Assembly: GCA_031376425.1 (NCBI GenBank)
Contig: JANMDR010000252.1
Location: forward strand, 1-30,295
Length of the DNA: 30,295 nt
Direction: 5' to 3'
Source: JANMDR01 sp031376425
GTDB lineage: Bacteria; Pseudomonadota; Gammaproteobacteria; Burkholderiales; Usitatibacteraceae
In this document: positions 8,765 through 16,046 of the stretch, piece after piece
How the letters are laid out: each line of letters starts with the position of its first letter
How positions within the stretch are numbered: position 1 is the first letter of the stretch
Position numbers and translations under genes: made by a program
The notes under the pieces: model-generated
Told to the model about the DNA's origin: nothing
The model's database searches: none
The model's input: only the letters and a program-made list of their open reading frames with translations

Positions 8765-9961
8765 TTAAGCGTGAGTGGGAATAAACTTTACGATAGTTTC
8801 AAGCAGTTTTTCTTCGTTCACGGGTTTGGTGAGATAGGCATCACAGCCCGCCATCGCACCACGTATTTTATCGAATGGCGAGCCTTTGCTAGTCAGCATC
8901 ACAACTGCTGTTTTGCCAATAATGGATTTTTTTGATTTGATGAGTTTGCAGACTTGGTAGCCGTCAATGCCCGGCATGATTACGTCCAAGAACACACAGG
9001 TGTAATGTTTTTGCCCCGTAAAACCAACCGCTTGTTCACCGGTTTCGGCGTAATCCACATTAAAACCAAACGGCGCTAGCTTGCTCTTCATGAATTCACG
9101 CACGGTTTGGTTATCGTCAACTACCAAGACCCAATCAACTGGTGTTGTTGCGACTGGGGCCGGTGGTGGCGTAGGCCGCGTGGGCGGCGAGATATTCATC
9201 GTTACATCACCACGCTGTGGGATGGACGGAACTATCGGCTGTGGCGCAGCGGCTGGCGCGACACCGGCACGTTCGAACAGGGTAGCTGGGGAAACCGGCG
9301 TCGGAACAGTGCGATCAAAATCGGTGTTGCGATCATAGGGAATGGTGCGATCCGCAGGCAGGGTTCGATCATCGTAAACGGGTGCCGGTGCTACCACCTT
9401 CACCATTGGCTGCGTGCCCGGATCTTGCGGCCCTTCGGCATTTTTGATCAGAGCTGATGGTGCTGCTGGGGCTGCCGTGGCGTAGGCGGGAGCAGGTGCT
9501 GCGCTCGGTGGCATAGACGCGCTTGGCGCTGGCGTTGCAACGCCGGATGGCGCAACTGCTGGCGGCGCAGTAAAGTTAGGCATAGCGCCCGCATTTGGGT
9601 TTGGCGGGGGGGCTGCCGGTGGCGTGCCCAGCATCGGTTCAATGGCTAAATCAAACGCTTTAAACATCCGCGTCCATTGCAGCGGTCGCGGCAGTACCGG
9701 CCAGCCAGTACCGTGATTAGTATCGCCAATCATGATGGCTGGTACTTTACCCATGGCATTGCGCTCGCGATAAAGCTCTACCGCTGAAGCGTCGGCTGCA
9801 TCAATAAGAAAGATGTCCGGTGAATAAGCGATGGTATGGTGCTGCAGGAATTTCGGGCTTCGTCGCGCGGACAATCCAAATATGCTGGATAGTACAATGC
9901 GTTCTGTTTGGTTAAACCCGATAACTTCGACTGAATACGCTTCTTTTTTCATATTTGACAT
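8765..9961 (-). CDS. pilG: PilG-like response regulator with pseudo-receiver and Pro/Ala-rich linker
   Basis: This 398-aa protein has three parts. Residues 1-112 look like a degenerate receiver: strand DIFLID (49-54) keeps an aspartate, but the N-terminal acidic pair is missing and the usual Lys-Pro is Arg-Pro (PVLPRPL). Residues 113-275 are a Pro/Ala-rich, probably disordered linker with a cluster of DRTxP-like motifs (197-221). Residues 276-398 are a typical receiver with the acidic pair in VVDD, acceptor Asp326 and Lys379. DGYQVCKLIK and GCDAYLTKP resemble PilG, which in Pseudomonas promotes pilus extension and cAMP synthesis. Classical PilG is only about 135 aa, so the first 275 residues are an addition. 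An in-frame ATG at codon 4 is an alternative start. The gene follows the cyclase-kinase gene after 168 bases. Confidence 0.8.
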   Translation of the reverse strand: MSNMKKEAYSVEVIGFNQTERIVLSSIFGLSARRSPKFLQHHTIAYSPDIFLIDAADASAVELYRERNAMGKVPAIMIGDTNHGTGWPVLPRPLQWTRMFKAFDLAIEPMLGTPPAAPPPNPNAGAMPNFTAPPAVAPSGVATPAPSASMPPSAAPAPAYATAAPAAPSALIKNAEGPQDPGTQPMVKVVAPAPVYDDRTLPADRTIPYDRNTDFDRTVPTPVSPATLFERAGVAPAAAPQPIVPSIPQRGDVTMNISPPTRPTPPPAPVATTPVDWVLVVDDNQTVREFMKSKLAPFGFNVDYAETGEQAVGFTGQKHYTCVFLDVIMPGIDGYQVCKLIKSKKSIIGKTAVVMLTSKGSPFDKIRGAMAGCDAYLTKPVNEEKLLETIVKFIPTHA

Positions 9962-10129
9962 GATCTTGTTCGCTGAATGGAATTGAACCTAACGCTTTAG
10001 AATAAGGCTATCACGAATACTGATAACATTAGTTTAAGATTTGTTACGCATCATTTACAAGAGTTTTTAGCGTTGCCGACAATTGTTCAGAATCGTACAT
10101 CCTCACGCGTACCACGGCGCACCGAGTGC

Positions 10130-12283
10130 TTAACCTGACAGCATCATTGCATCGTCGATGATTTCGGCAGCGGAGGAATAACGTTCGTCGGGGTTTTTTG
10201 CCATCATTTTGTGGGTAATCGCAGTGAATTTTTCAGCTTCTGCCGGCAGATCCGGAAGCGGTGAATTTACGTGTTGATAAAGTAGCGCTTGTGCGTTTGA
10301 AGCGCGATAAGGCTTTTTACCCGTGATGAGCTCAAAAAACATGACGCCCAAGGCGTAAATATCAGCCCTATGATCCACTTCTTTGCCCATCGCCTGCTCG
10401 GGCGCAATATACGAAGGTGTACCGAATACTTCACCAGCTACTGTCTTATTGAGGTCAGTGTCTTTATGCTTCGCAATACCAAAATCGGCCAGCGCTAGGG
10501 AGCCATCTGCCCGAATCATGATATTGTCGGGCTTCATGTCACGATGAATCATGCCTTTTTCATGAATGGCCGATAAAGCACCGGCAACCTGAATGAGCGC
10601 AGCGATTGCCACATCGTGCACCACACCTGTATTTGCCAACGCACGCAAATCGCCGCCTGGAAAATATTCCATCGAAATATAGGCATGCGCCTCAGAAAAC
10701 CCTTGGGTATAGATTCGCGCCACGTTCGGGTGCGAAACTTGGGAAATCAAAGCATATTCGGCAATAAAACGCTGGATGCTTTCGCCGTCATCATCGTCAG
10801 TCATCCGGATTAGCTTTAATACCTGCTGCTCGCCATTTGTTACATTTTCGGCCAGATAAACTTGGGACATACCGCCTTCGCCGAGTTTTTTCAGCAAACG
10901 ATAGCCATCAAGCCTGATAGGTGACTCACCGGGCACACCGATTGAGGTACTGCTCGGTACATCGTTGTGGGTATCGGTGGTCGTCATGTGCTGTGATCGA
11001 TCCGACTTACGCAAGATAGCGGCTTGCAAGAGCTCGGAGTTTGCGACGATAGCTTGGTTTATTTGATCGTAGAAACGAAGATCTTCAGCATTTGTTCCAG
11101 GCTTGGCAGCGAGGCTGGTAACTTCCACAATATCGAGCAAGCCACTACGGCCTTTTACCGCAAACTGCCCGTGATTACCAACGTTAAAGCGCGTTCCTGC
11201 ATGGCCGATTACGTCGCCGCTGGTTACAATCGACCAGCCCAGCTCCTTGGTTTGCGCTTCCAGTCTGGAAGCCACATTAACCGTGTCGCCAATAATCGTA
11301 GTTTCTTCAGCCGCGCCCTTGCCCATTTTGCAAATTGACACCGGACCGCAATGAAGACCCACGCCGATAGTAAAAGGCGTAATTTTAAGATCAGGAAAAC
11401 GCTTGCGAATCCAGCTGTCAAATTGGTGTGCCGCAAGTACCATTAACAGCGCCGCTTTTAGTGCGCGCTCGCTGTGGTGCACACGCTGGCCATTGGCGGA
11501 ATCAAACATCGCAATCACACCATCACCAACAAACTTCACTACCCAACCGTTTTGATCCAAAATTGGTTCGCATGCTTTGGCAAAGTAGGCATTAAGTAGT
11601 TCCGCCACTTCACCGGCTTTAAGCTGCTCGGAAAAGGTGGTGAAGTTACGAATATCCGAAAATAAAACCGTGCCGTCGACATCGCTACGTTCCGCCTCTA
11701 CGCCCGCTGGCGCGTTCTCTTGCTTGGCTTGATCGGCACTTACGGTGCGCATTAATAGCGTAGGTGAGGGTTCGGCGAAGGTTGGTGCCTGCTTGGTCGC
11801 CCGCTGTGGTGGGTTGCGCGCTGCACTAGCTTCGATGTCGCGCATCGGCGCAGCGGTGCTGGGCGGGCGGGTAAATTCTCTAGCGCTACGCATCCCTTCA
11901 AGCCGCTTGAGCCGCGTATCAATGGCTTTTAATAAATCTGTGCGTCGCACTGGTTTAGATAAAAAATCATCAGCGCCTAGATCCATGCCGCGTCTGAAAG
12001 AGGTTAAATCGCCGTGTTGCGTTAATAGAATAATGGGAATGGCGACCAATTCAGGGTGGTTACGTACCGCTTCAACTAAATCAAAACCGTCCATGATGGG
12101 CATGGAAATATCGGTCAAAATTAGATCTGGCGGTTCAACAATCGCCATTTCAAGCGCTTGCTTGCCGTTTTCGGCCACCCGCACTCTAAAATTAGCGGTG
12201 CTTAAATGGAGGCGAATGTACTCACGGATGACAGGATCGTCATCGACAATTAAAATACTCGCGGTTTGGTCGTAATCGTTCAA
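10130..12283 (-). CDS. receiver - class III adenylate cyclase - Ser/Thr protein kinase fusion
   Basis: This 717-aa protein joins three signalling modules. Residues 8-125 are a receiver (DDD at 14-16, acceptor Asp58, Lys110). Residues about 202-390 are a class III nucleotide cyclase with metal-binding Asp210 and Asp254, Lys250 at the adenine-selecting position, and Asn336 and Arg340 in IGDTVNVASRLE; every catalytic residue is present, and the lysine favours ATP. Residues 461-717 are a Hanks-type kinase: glycine loop GEGGMSQV (468-475), Lys490, HRDMKPDN (580-587), DFG (600-602) and APE in GTPSYIAPEQ. It ends without membrane or PASTA segments, so it is cytoplasmic. Translation appears to start at TTG (12283), because the receiver begins only eight residues later; no strong ribosome binding site is seen. 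It leads the chemosensory cluster, which suggests that phosphorylation of its receiver controls cAMP synthesis. Confidence 0.88.
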   Translation of the reverse strand: MNDYDQTASILIVDDDPVIREYIRLHLSTANFRVRVAENGKQALEMAIVEPPDLILTDISMPIMDGFDLVEAVRNHPELVAIPIILLTQHGDLTSFRRGMDLGADDFLSKPVRRTDLLKAIDTRLKRLEGMRSAREFTRPPSTAAPMRDIEASAARNPPQRATKQAPTFAEPSPTLLMRTVSADQAKQENAPAGVEAERSDVDGTVLFSDIRNFTTFSEQLKAGEVAELLNAYFAKACEPILDQNGWVVKFVGDGVIAMFDSANGQRVHHSERALKAALLMVLAAHQFDSWIRKRFPDLKITPFTIGVGLHCGPVSICKMGKGAAEETTIIGDTVNVASRLEAQTKELGWSIVTSGDVIGHAGTRFNVGNHGQFAVKGRSGLLDIVEVTSLAAKPGTNAEDLRFYDQINQAIVANSELLQAAILRKSDRSQHMTTTDTHNDVPSSTSIGVPGESPIRLDGYRLLKKLGEGGMSQVYLAENVTNGEQQVLKLIRMTDDDDGESIQRFIAEYALISQVSHPNVARIYTQGFSEAHAYISMEYFPGGDLRALANTGVVHDVAIAALIQVAGALSAIHEKGMIHRDMKPDNIMIRADGSLALADFGIAKHKDTDLNKTVAGEVFGTPSYIAPEQAMGKEVDHRADIYALGVMFFELITGKKPYRASNAQALLYQHVNSPLPDLPAEAEKFTAITHKMMAKNPDERYSSAAEIIDDAMMLSG

Positions 12284-12691
12284 CGGCGTGCCTAATTAGT
12301 TAAACTGGCGTGTGATTAAGCTAGAGTGGGCGCAACAAAGTATTATCATAGCAAACCTTAGTGCATCAATGGATTTGAACCACAGCAAAGAAATAAGCCT
12401 GCATGCTTATAAGTTTAACGCAAATTGATTTTTGCGGTATTTTTTCCCACAGTCACGAGACAAATTTTAATGCAAACGTGACGAGAATGTGAATTATAAC
12501 GTTATTATTTAGTGTTGTAAGCGCATTTTTGAGTCAAAATGAAACCTGCGGGGATTTTCATGGTCTGCTAGTATGCTGCTATTGATAAGTCTTAGTAGCT
12601 AAGTATTTATCTGACCTTGTTTATATTGTATTCAAAATAGAATAAGTGTTTAGCCAAAAATTTCAAATACACAATCTATGCTTCTCACACT
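12284..12691. other. AT-rich divergent intergenic region
   Basis: These 408 bases lie between the divergent cyclase-kinase and lytic transglycosylase genes. I find no open frame or RNA gene. The region is AT-rich, has one plausible minus-strand promoter (listed separately), a perfect palindrome ATAACGTTAT near 12495-12504 and several T-rich tracts. A plus-strand promoter for the transglycosylase gene must lie here, but no hexamer pair stands out. Confidence 0.6.
12342..12369 (-). promoter_or_regulatory. possible sigma-70 promoter for the cyclase-kinase gene and the pil cluster
   Basis: On the minus strand TTGATG (12364-12369) is followed after 16 bases by GATAAT (12342-12347), about 60 bases upstream of the TTG start. 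The -10 matches consensus at five of six positions, the -35 at four. It was found by eye in AT-rich DNA, so chance is possible. Confidence 0.35.
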
Positions 12692-13336
12692 ATGTTTACT
12701 ACACTAATGCAGATGATGCGCTGTTTATGCATACCATTGGCAGCAGTCGCGTCGCTGATGGCAATGTTGACGCCAAGCGCAGCAGCCAATATTTATTCGT
12801 TTAAAGACGAAAGTGGCGTGGTGCATTTTTCGAACATGCCACATTTGGATAAACGGTATAAGTTAGTTTACCGTATTCCGACCTCGTTGGCGCTGCGTCC
12901 CAATGCATGGTCGCCCAAAATGCCTAAGGCAGTAGATATTGAAAAACTCATTCCCATTATCGCGCAGGCCGCCGTTGCTCATGGGGTAGATGCGAAGTTA
13001 ATCCACGCCGTTATTCGCGCTGAATCCGGTTATAACGCCAATGCGCTATCACATAAAGGTGCCGTGGGACTCATGCAACTGATACCGGCCACAGCAGCAC
13101 GCTATGGTGTGAGCAATAGCTATGATCCGGCGCAGAATATTACTGGTGGTACCAAATATCTACGCGATCTCTTGGCGATGTTCAAGGGGGATATTGAATT
13201 AACCGTCGCCGCTTACAATGCGGGCGAAAACGCGGTTATTCGCAACGGCAATAAAATCCCTCCCTACGCCGAAACCATGGCTTATGTGCCAAAGGTGATT
13301 AGCTTTTTCAAGAGCCCTGATTTAGCGCGGTTTTAA
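12692..13336 (+). CDS. secreted SLT-type lytic transglycosylase with DUF4124-like N-terminus
   Basis: This 214-aa exported protein has a signal peptide (about 1-32, ending SAAA), a short DUF4124-like segment (NIYSFKDESGVVHFSNMP) and an SLT/MltC-type transglycosylase domain (about 83-205). Catalytic Glu111 lies in IRAESGYN, followed by HKGAVGLMQLIP (121-132) and AYNAGE (174-179). It should cleave peptidoglycan glycan strands to form 1,6-anhydromuramic ends. Such enzymes often sit beside envelope machines that must cross the wall, and this one lies near pilus signalling and prepilin genes, which is suggestive only. Several in-frame ATGs (codons 6, 8 and 9) are alternative starts, and no clear ribosome binding site separates them. 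It converges on the TerB-like gene across a structured terminator. Confidence 0.9.
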   Translation: MFTTLMQMMRCLCIPLAAVASLMAMLTPSAAANIYSFKDESGVVHFSNMPHLDKRYKLVYRIPTSLALRPNAWSPKMPKAVDIEKLIPIIAQAAVAHGVDAKLIHAVIRAESGYNANALSHKGAVGLMQLIPATAARYGVSNSYDPAQNITGGTKYLRDLLAMFKGDIELTVAAYNAGENAVIRNGNKIPPYAETMAYVPKVISFFKSPDLARF

Positions 13337-13347
13337 GGCAATTGATG

Positions 13348-13430
13348 CCCTGAAGATGCTCTCTGGGAGACGATGAAGTCGTCGAGTGACCCTTCATGGG
13401 TAAAGTAGGGCGTCTTCAGGGTATTTTGTT
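13348..13430. terminator. branched hairpin terminator between convergent genes
   Basis: An outer stem pairs CCCTGAAGATG (13348-13358) with CGTCTTCAGGG (13411-13421), with one G-U pair, followed by TATTTTGTT on the plus strand. Inside lie three candidate hairpins: TCTC-TGG-GAGA (13360-13370), GACGA-TGAAG-TCGTC (13369-13383) and ACCC-TTCAT-GGGT (13389-13401). The first two share two bases. It sits between two convergent stops, so it probably ends transcription of the transglycosylase gene and perhaps of both genes. Confidence 0.65.
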
Positions 13431-13434
13431 GGCA

Positions 13435-13845
13435 TCATAATTTAGCCGATAACACTTCGTCCCGCGTTAAATTCCAGCGATCTAGCACGTGTTCAAACAG
13501 GATGAGTTCAAATTCATCGTGCTCCAAATCGGCATTGAGCACGGCCAGCAATAACTTGGCCACGATCAGTCGTTTTTGCTTCACTTCAACGAATTCAATT
13601 ACCGCATCGGCGCGGCTTGGATCTACTAGAGGAACATCGCCTCTATCTTCGGCTTCTTCAACCAATTGACTGCAATAATCACGTGATACGCGCATAAAAT
13701 CTTCGCGCGTCATGCCGAGTGCTTCGTAGGCTTTTAGGTTGTCGAGCACCGCAAGTTCGCGGGTGTCCACGTGGGCGTCGGTGACGATCATCATGGCAAC
13801 AACGCGTGCCATCGCTTCAGGACTGTTCGGTATATAGCGTTTCAT
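13435..13845 (-). CDS. TerB-like helical protein of unknown role
   Basis: This 136-aa soluble protein appears mostly helical and resembles the TerB (tellurite resistance) fold family. The N-terminal part holds AMMIVTDAHVDTRELAVLDN, and the C-terminal part repeats an acidic helix pattern (LLAVLNADLEHDEFELILFEHVLDRWNL), like the paired acidic clusters that hold metals in TerB. No other ter genes are present, so tellurite resistance should not be assumed. TerB-like domains also occur in stress and envelope-associated proteins. The ATG follows AGAGGCACCT, a good ribosome binding site. Its upstream region carries a four-copy octamer repeat and is shared with the divergent prepilin operon. The family call rests on sequence pattern alone. 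Confidence 0.65.
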   Translation of the reverse strand: MKRYIPNSPEAMARVVAMMIVTDAHVDTRELAVLDNLKAYEALGMTREDFMRVSRDYCSQLVEEAEDRGDVPLVDPSRADAVIEFVEVKQKRLIVAKLLLAVLNADLEHDEFELILFEHVLDRWNLTRDEVLSAKL

Positions 13846-13895
13846 AGGTGCCTCTTTGCGTATTTAAAAAGTGGTGTGTCCAAAATTGCCAGTAG

Positions 13896-13927
13896 TACTG
13901 CGGTACTGCGGTACTGCGGTACTGCGA
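13896..13927. repeat. four tandem copies of an 8-base repeat (TACTGCGG)
   Basis: TACTGCGG occurs three times in exact tandem, followed by TACTGCGA. The array begins 51 bases upstream of the TerB-like start and ends 172 bases before the first prepilin gene, inside their shared divergent region (13846-14099). Arrays of this kind can gain or lose units by slippage and so alter promoter spacing. No other clear signal is seen in this intergenic stretch. Confidence 0.9.
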
Positions 13928-14099
13928 TTGAAGCTACCACCATAGACGTCCACGCGTCGTTATGAGTTCCTGTACACAGCACAAACCGCCGGTATCGAGA
14001 TATTTTTAAGCGTTTCTTAACAATCGCTGAGAGTTTTGCATCGCCAAAAGCGTAAAGCTAAGTAGAGCCGCCTTTTTTATGCGGATTGGAGACTTCACC

Positions 14100-16046
14100 A
14101 TGCAGCGACGGCGTACCAAAACTCACCTGAATCCCTCCGTCTTGCTTCGCAAAATGAGTGGCTTAGGCCTGCTGGAAGTGATGCTTTTTGTATTTGTGGT
14201 GGGCACGATATTGGTAGTGGGCTATGCATGGATGCTGGCGCAGCAACAAGTGGTGCGAGCCGAACAGCAGACCGCAATTTTGCAGCAAGCGGATCGCTTC
14301 ATTGAGGCGTTTGCCTCCGCCAATTTTCGACTGCCCTGCCCAGCCGACGCCCCCGGTGGTGTAGAAAATTGTGCGCCGGGCAACGTCAAGGGTTTTGTGC
14401 CTGCCGGAAGCTTAGGGTTAGCGGGATCCAGTGCGCAAAAGGGTATCGGGCAATTGCGCTACTTAGTAAACCGCACTGCTACAGGTGATGTCAGTGTGAG
14501 TAGCAATAGCTTTGAGCCGCACAAATGGGATGGCGCATTATGGGGTTTAAACAAAAGGACTACAGCGGATTATTGCACTACTTTAGCCAATACGAGCACC
14601 ACTGGCGCACGTGTATTTAATGCCGCCAACACGCCACGCGCTATCGCCTATGCGATAGCACACGCGGGTGCTACCGATGCGGATAGCAATGGCAATATGT
14701 TTGATGGACGTAACGCGAATGCGCTAGCAGAAATGGACGCGCCTGAAAATGCGCCAATTACCGGAACTTATGACGATCATGTGATTGCACGTACTGCGGT
14801 AGAGCTGGCCTATAACAGCGGCTGTGAGGGGCTCACGAGTTCGCTAGATATGATTGCCTTGGGCGTGGAAGTTATCGATGAAGGTAATACGGCCAAGGTC
14901 ATGGCCACCGTGATGTCGTCAGTATTAGCGGCTGTGGGCGCAGTAAAAACGGGGGTGGGTGTATATAAAGTATATCAAGCAGGGGTGGCCGTGGGGGGGG
15001 CGGTGACCACGCTTTCTGCCGCTGCATCGCTATTGGCAGGCGCAATTGCATCATGTGTATTTATCGTCGGCTGCGCTGAAATTCCCCATGCAGCGGCCTC
15101 TGTCGCCGCCGCTGCTGCTGCAATCGCGTCTGGCGCTTTAGCCGTAGCCGCTGGCGCTGTGGCCATCGCGCTTAACGCGACCTATGTGGGGCTACTGATT
15201 GAGGTTGCAGTGCTCGCTGGAACATCCACAAACCAATCAATTGATTTAACCGATGCCATCGCTAATGCGCAAACGAGCTGGACTACCGCAACCGCACGCC
15301 GCGTGACGGCTGGAACCGCGTTGACTACCGCAAGCTCTGAGGCTACCACTGCCGACAACACCCAAGAATCGGCCTTCTACGCCTTATATGGCGAAGCGCA
15401 ATCCATTGTGGCCGATACCAACGCCGCAGGAGTGCCGGTTGGCACTACATCGATTTACGTAATGGATCCTCAGGTAGGTGATGTGGTTAACCGCGTACGC
15501 GCCCGTAACGCAGCGCAATATGCGGTGGAAGATGCGCGTCAGGAACTCACCACGGCCCAAGGCTATGTGCCGCCAGATACCGCTGTTGTGGCCAACAAGC
15601 AGGCGATTTTAGATGCAGCCGTTGCCAACGAAGCCGCCGCTGCGACCAACTACACGAACAGCCGCCAGAACTTGATTAACCTCAGCTATCGGCAATATTG
15701 CGTTACTTATCAACAACTTGTTATTGATTCCGTAATACCGTTTGTTTTTCATTATGTGACGGTTACCGACTGCAACCGTTACTACGACGGTAGAAACCGC
15801 ATCACATCTAAAATTGATGACTTTACCGATAAATATAATCGCTATTACACCAAGCTAAAAGCCCGCGAAACGGCGCAACAAAGCTACGATGCCGCGCTGC
15901 TATCTGAAACCAACGCGCAAGCAAGCTATAACCGTTTGGTTGCGGTAAACACCAGCCTCACTATCCCCGGTGGCACCCCACTCACGGCCTCTATTGGTGC
16001 GGATGCAATCTTGCAACGCGCCGATGAAAAAGGCGGTGCCAAATGA
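14100..16046 (+). CDS. large prepilin-like protein 1 with Ala-rich hydrophobic and helical C-terminal regions
   Basis: From the ATG at 14100 this is 648 aa. That start is preferred because GGAG lies 8 bases before it; an ATG at 14079 adds seven residues but has no binding site. A class III signal ends at Gly21 (MSG, then LGLLEV), with Glu26 at position +5 and a hydrophobic helix behind it. A globular part follows with conserved cysteines 80 (FRLPCPA), 91, 159 and 242 and a DADSNGNMFDG loop (193-203) resembling calcium loops. Residues about 268-375 are an Ala/Gly-rich hydrophobic stretch containing Cys319 and Cys325. Residues about 385-615 look helical or coiled-coil, with Cys534 and Cys558. 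Prepilin peptidase should process it for a type IV pilus or pseudopilus. It overlaps the next gene by 4 bases. The C-terminal regions match nothing I know. Confidence 0.8.
   Translation: MQRRRTKTHLNPSVLLRKMSGLGLLEVMLFVFVVGTILVVGYAWMLAQQQVVRAEQQTAILQQADRFIEAFASANFRLPCPADAPGGVENCAPGNVKGFVPAGSLGLAGSSAQKGIGQLRYLVNRTATGDVSVSSNSFEPHKWDGALWGLNKRTTADYCTTLANTSTTGARVFNAANTPRAIAYAIAHAGATDADSNGNMFDGRNANALAEMDAPENAPITGTYDDHVIARTAVELAYNSGCEGLTSSLDMIALGVEVIDEGNTAKVMATVMSSVLAAVGAVKTGVGVYKVYQAGVAVGGAVTTLSAAASLLAGAIASCVFIVGCAEIPHAAASVAAAAAAIASGALAVAAGAVAIALNATYVGLLIEVAVLAGTSTNQSIDLTDAIANAQTSWTTATARRVTAGTALTTASSEATTADNTQESAFYALYGEAQSIVADTNAAGVPVGTTSIYVMDPQVGDVVNRVRARNAAQYAVEDARQELTTAQGYVPPDTAVVANKQAILDAAVANEAAAATNYTNSRQNLINLSYRQYCVTYQQLVIDSVIPFVFHYVTVTDCNRYYDGRNRITSKIDDFTDKYNRYYTKLKARETAQQSYDAALLSETNAQASYNRLVAVNTSLTIPGGTPLTASIGADAILQRADEKGGAK

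Noticed and set aside
10130..10984. Kinase domain as a separate gene starting at the internal Met433
   Set aside because: The frame is continuous with the cyclase and no ribosome binding site precedes the internal ATG.
13435..13845. Tellurite resistance locus
   Set aside because: Only one TerB-like protein is present, with no terA, terC, terD or terE, so the fold does not support that function.
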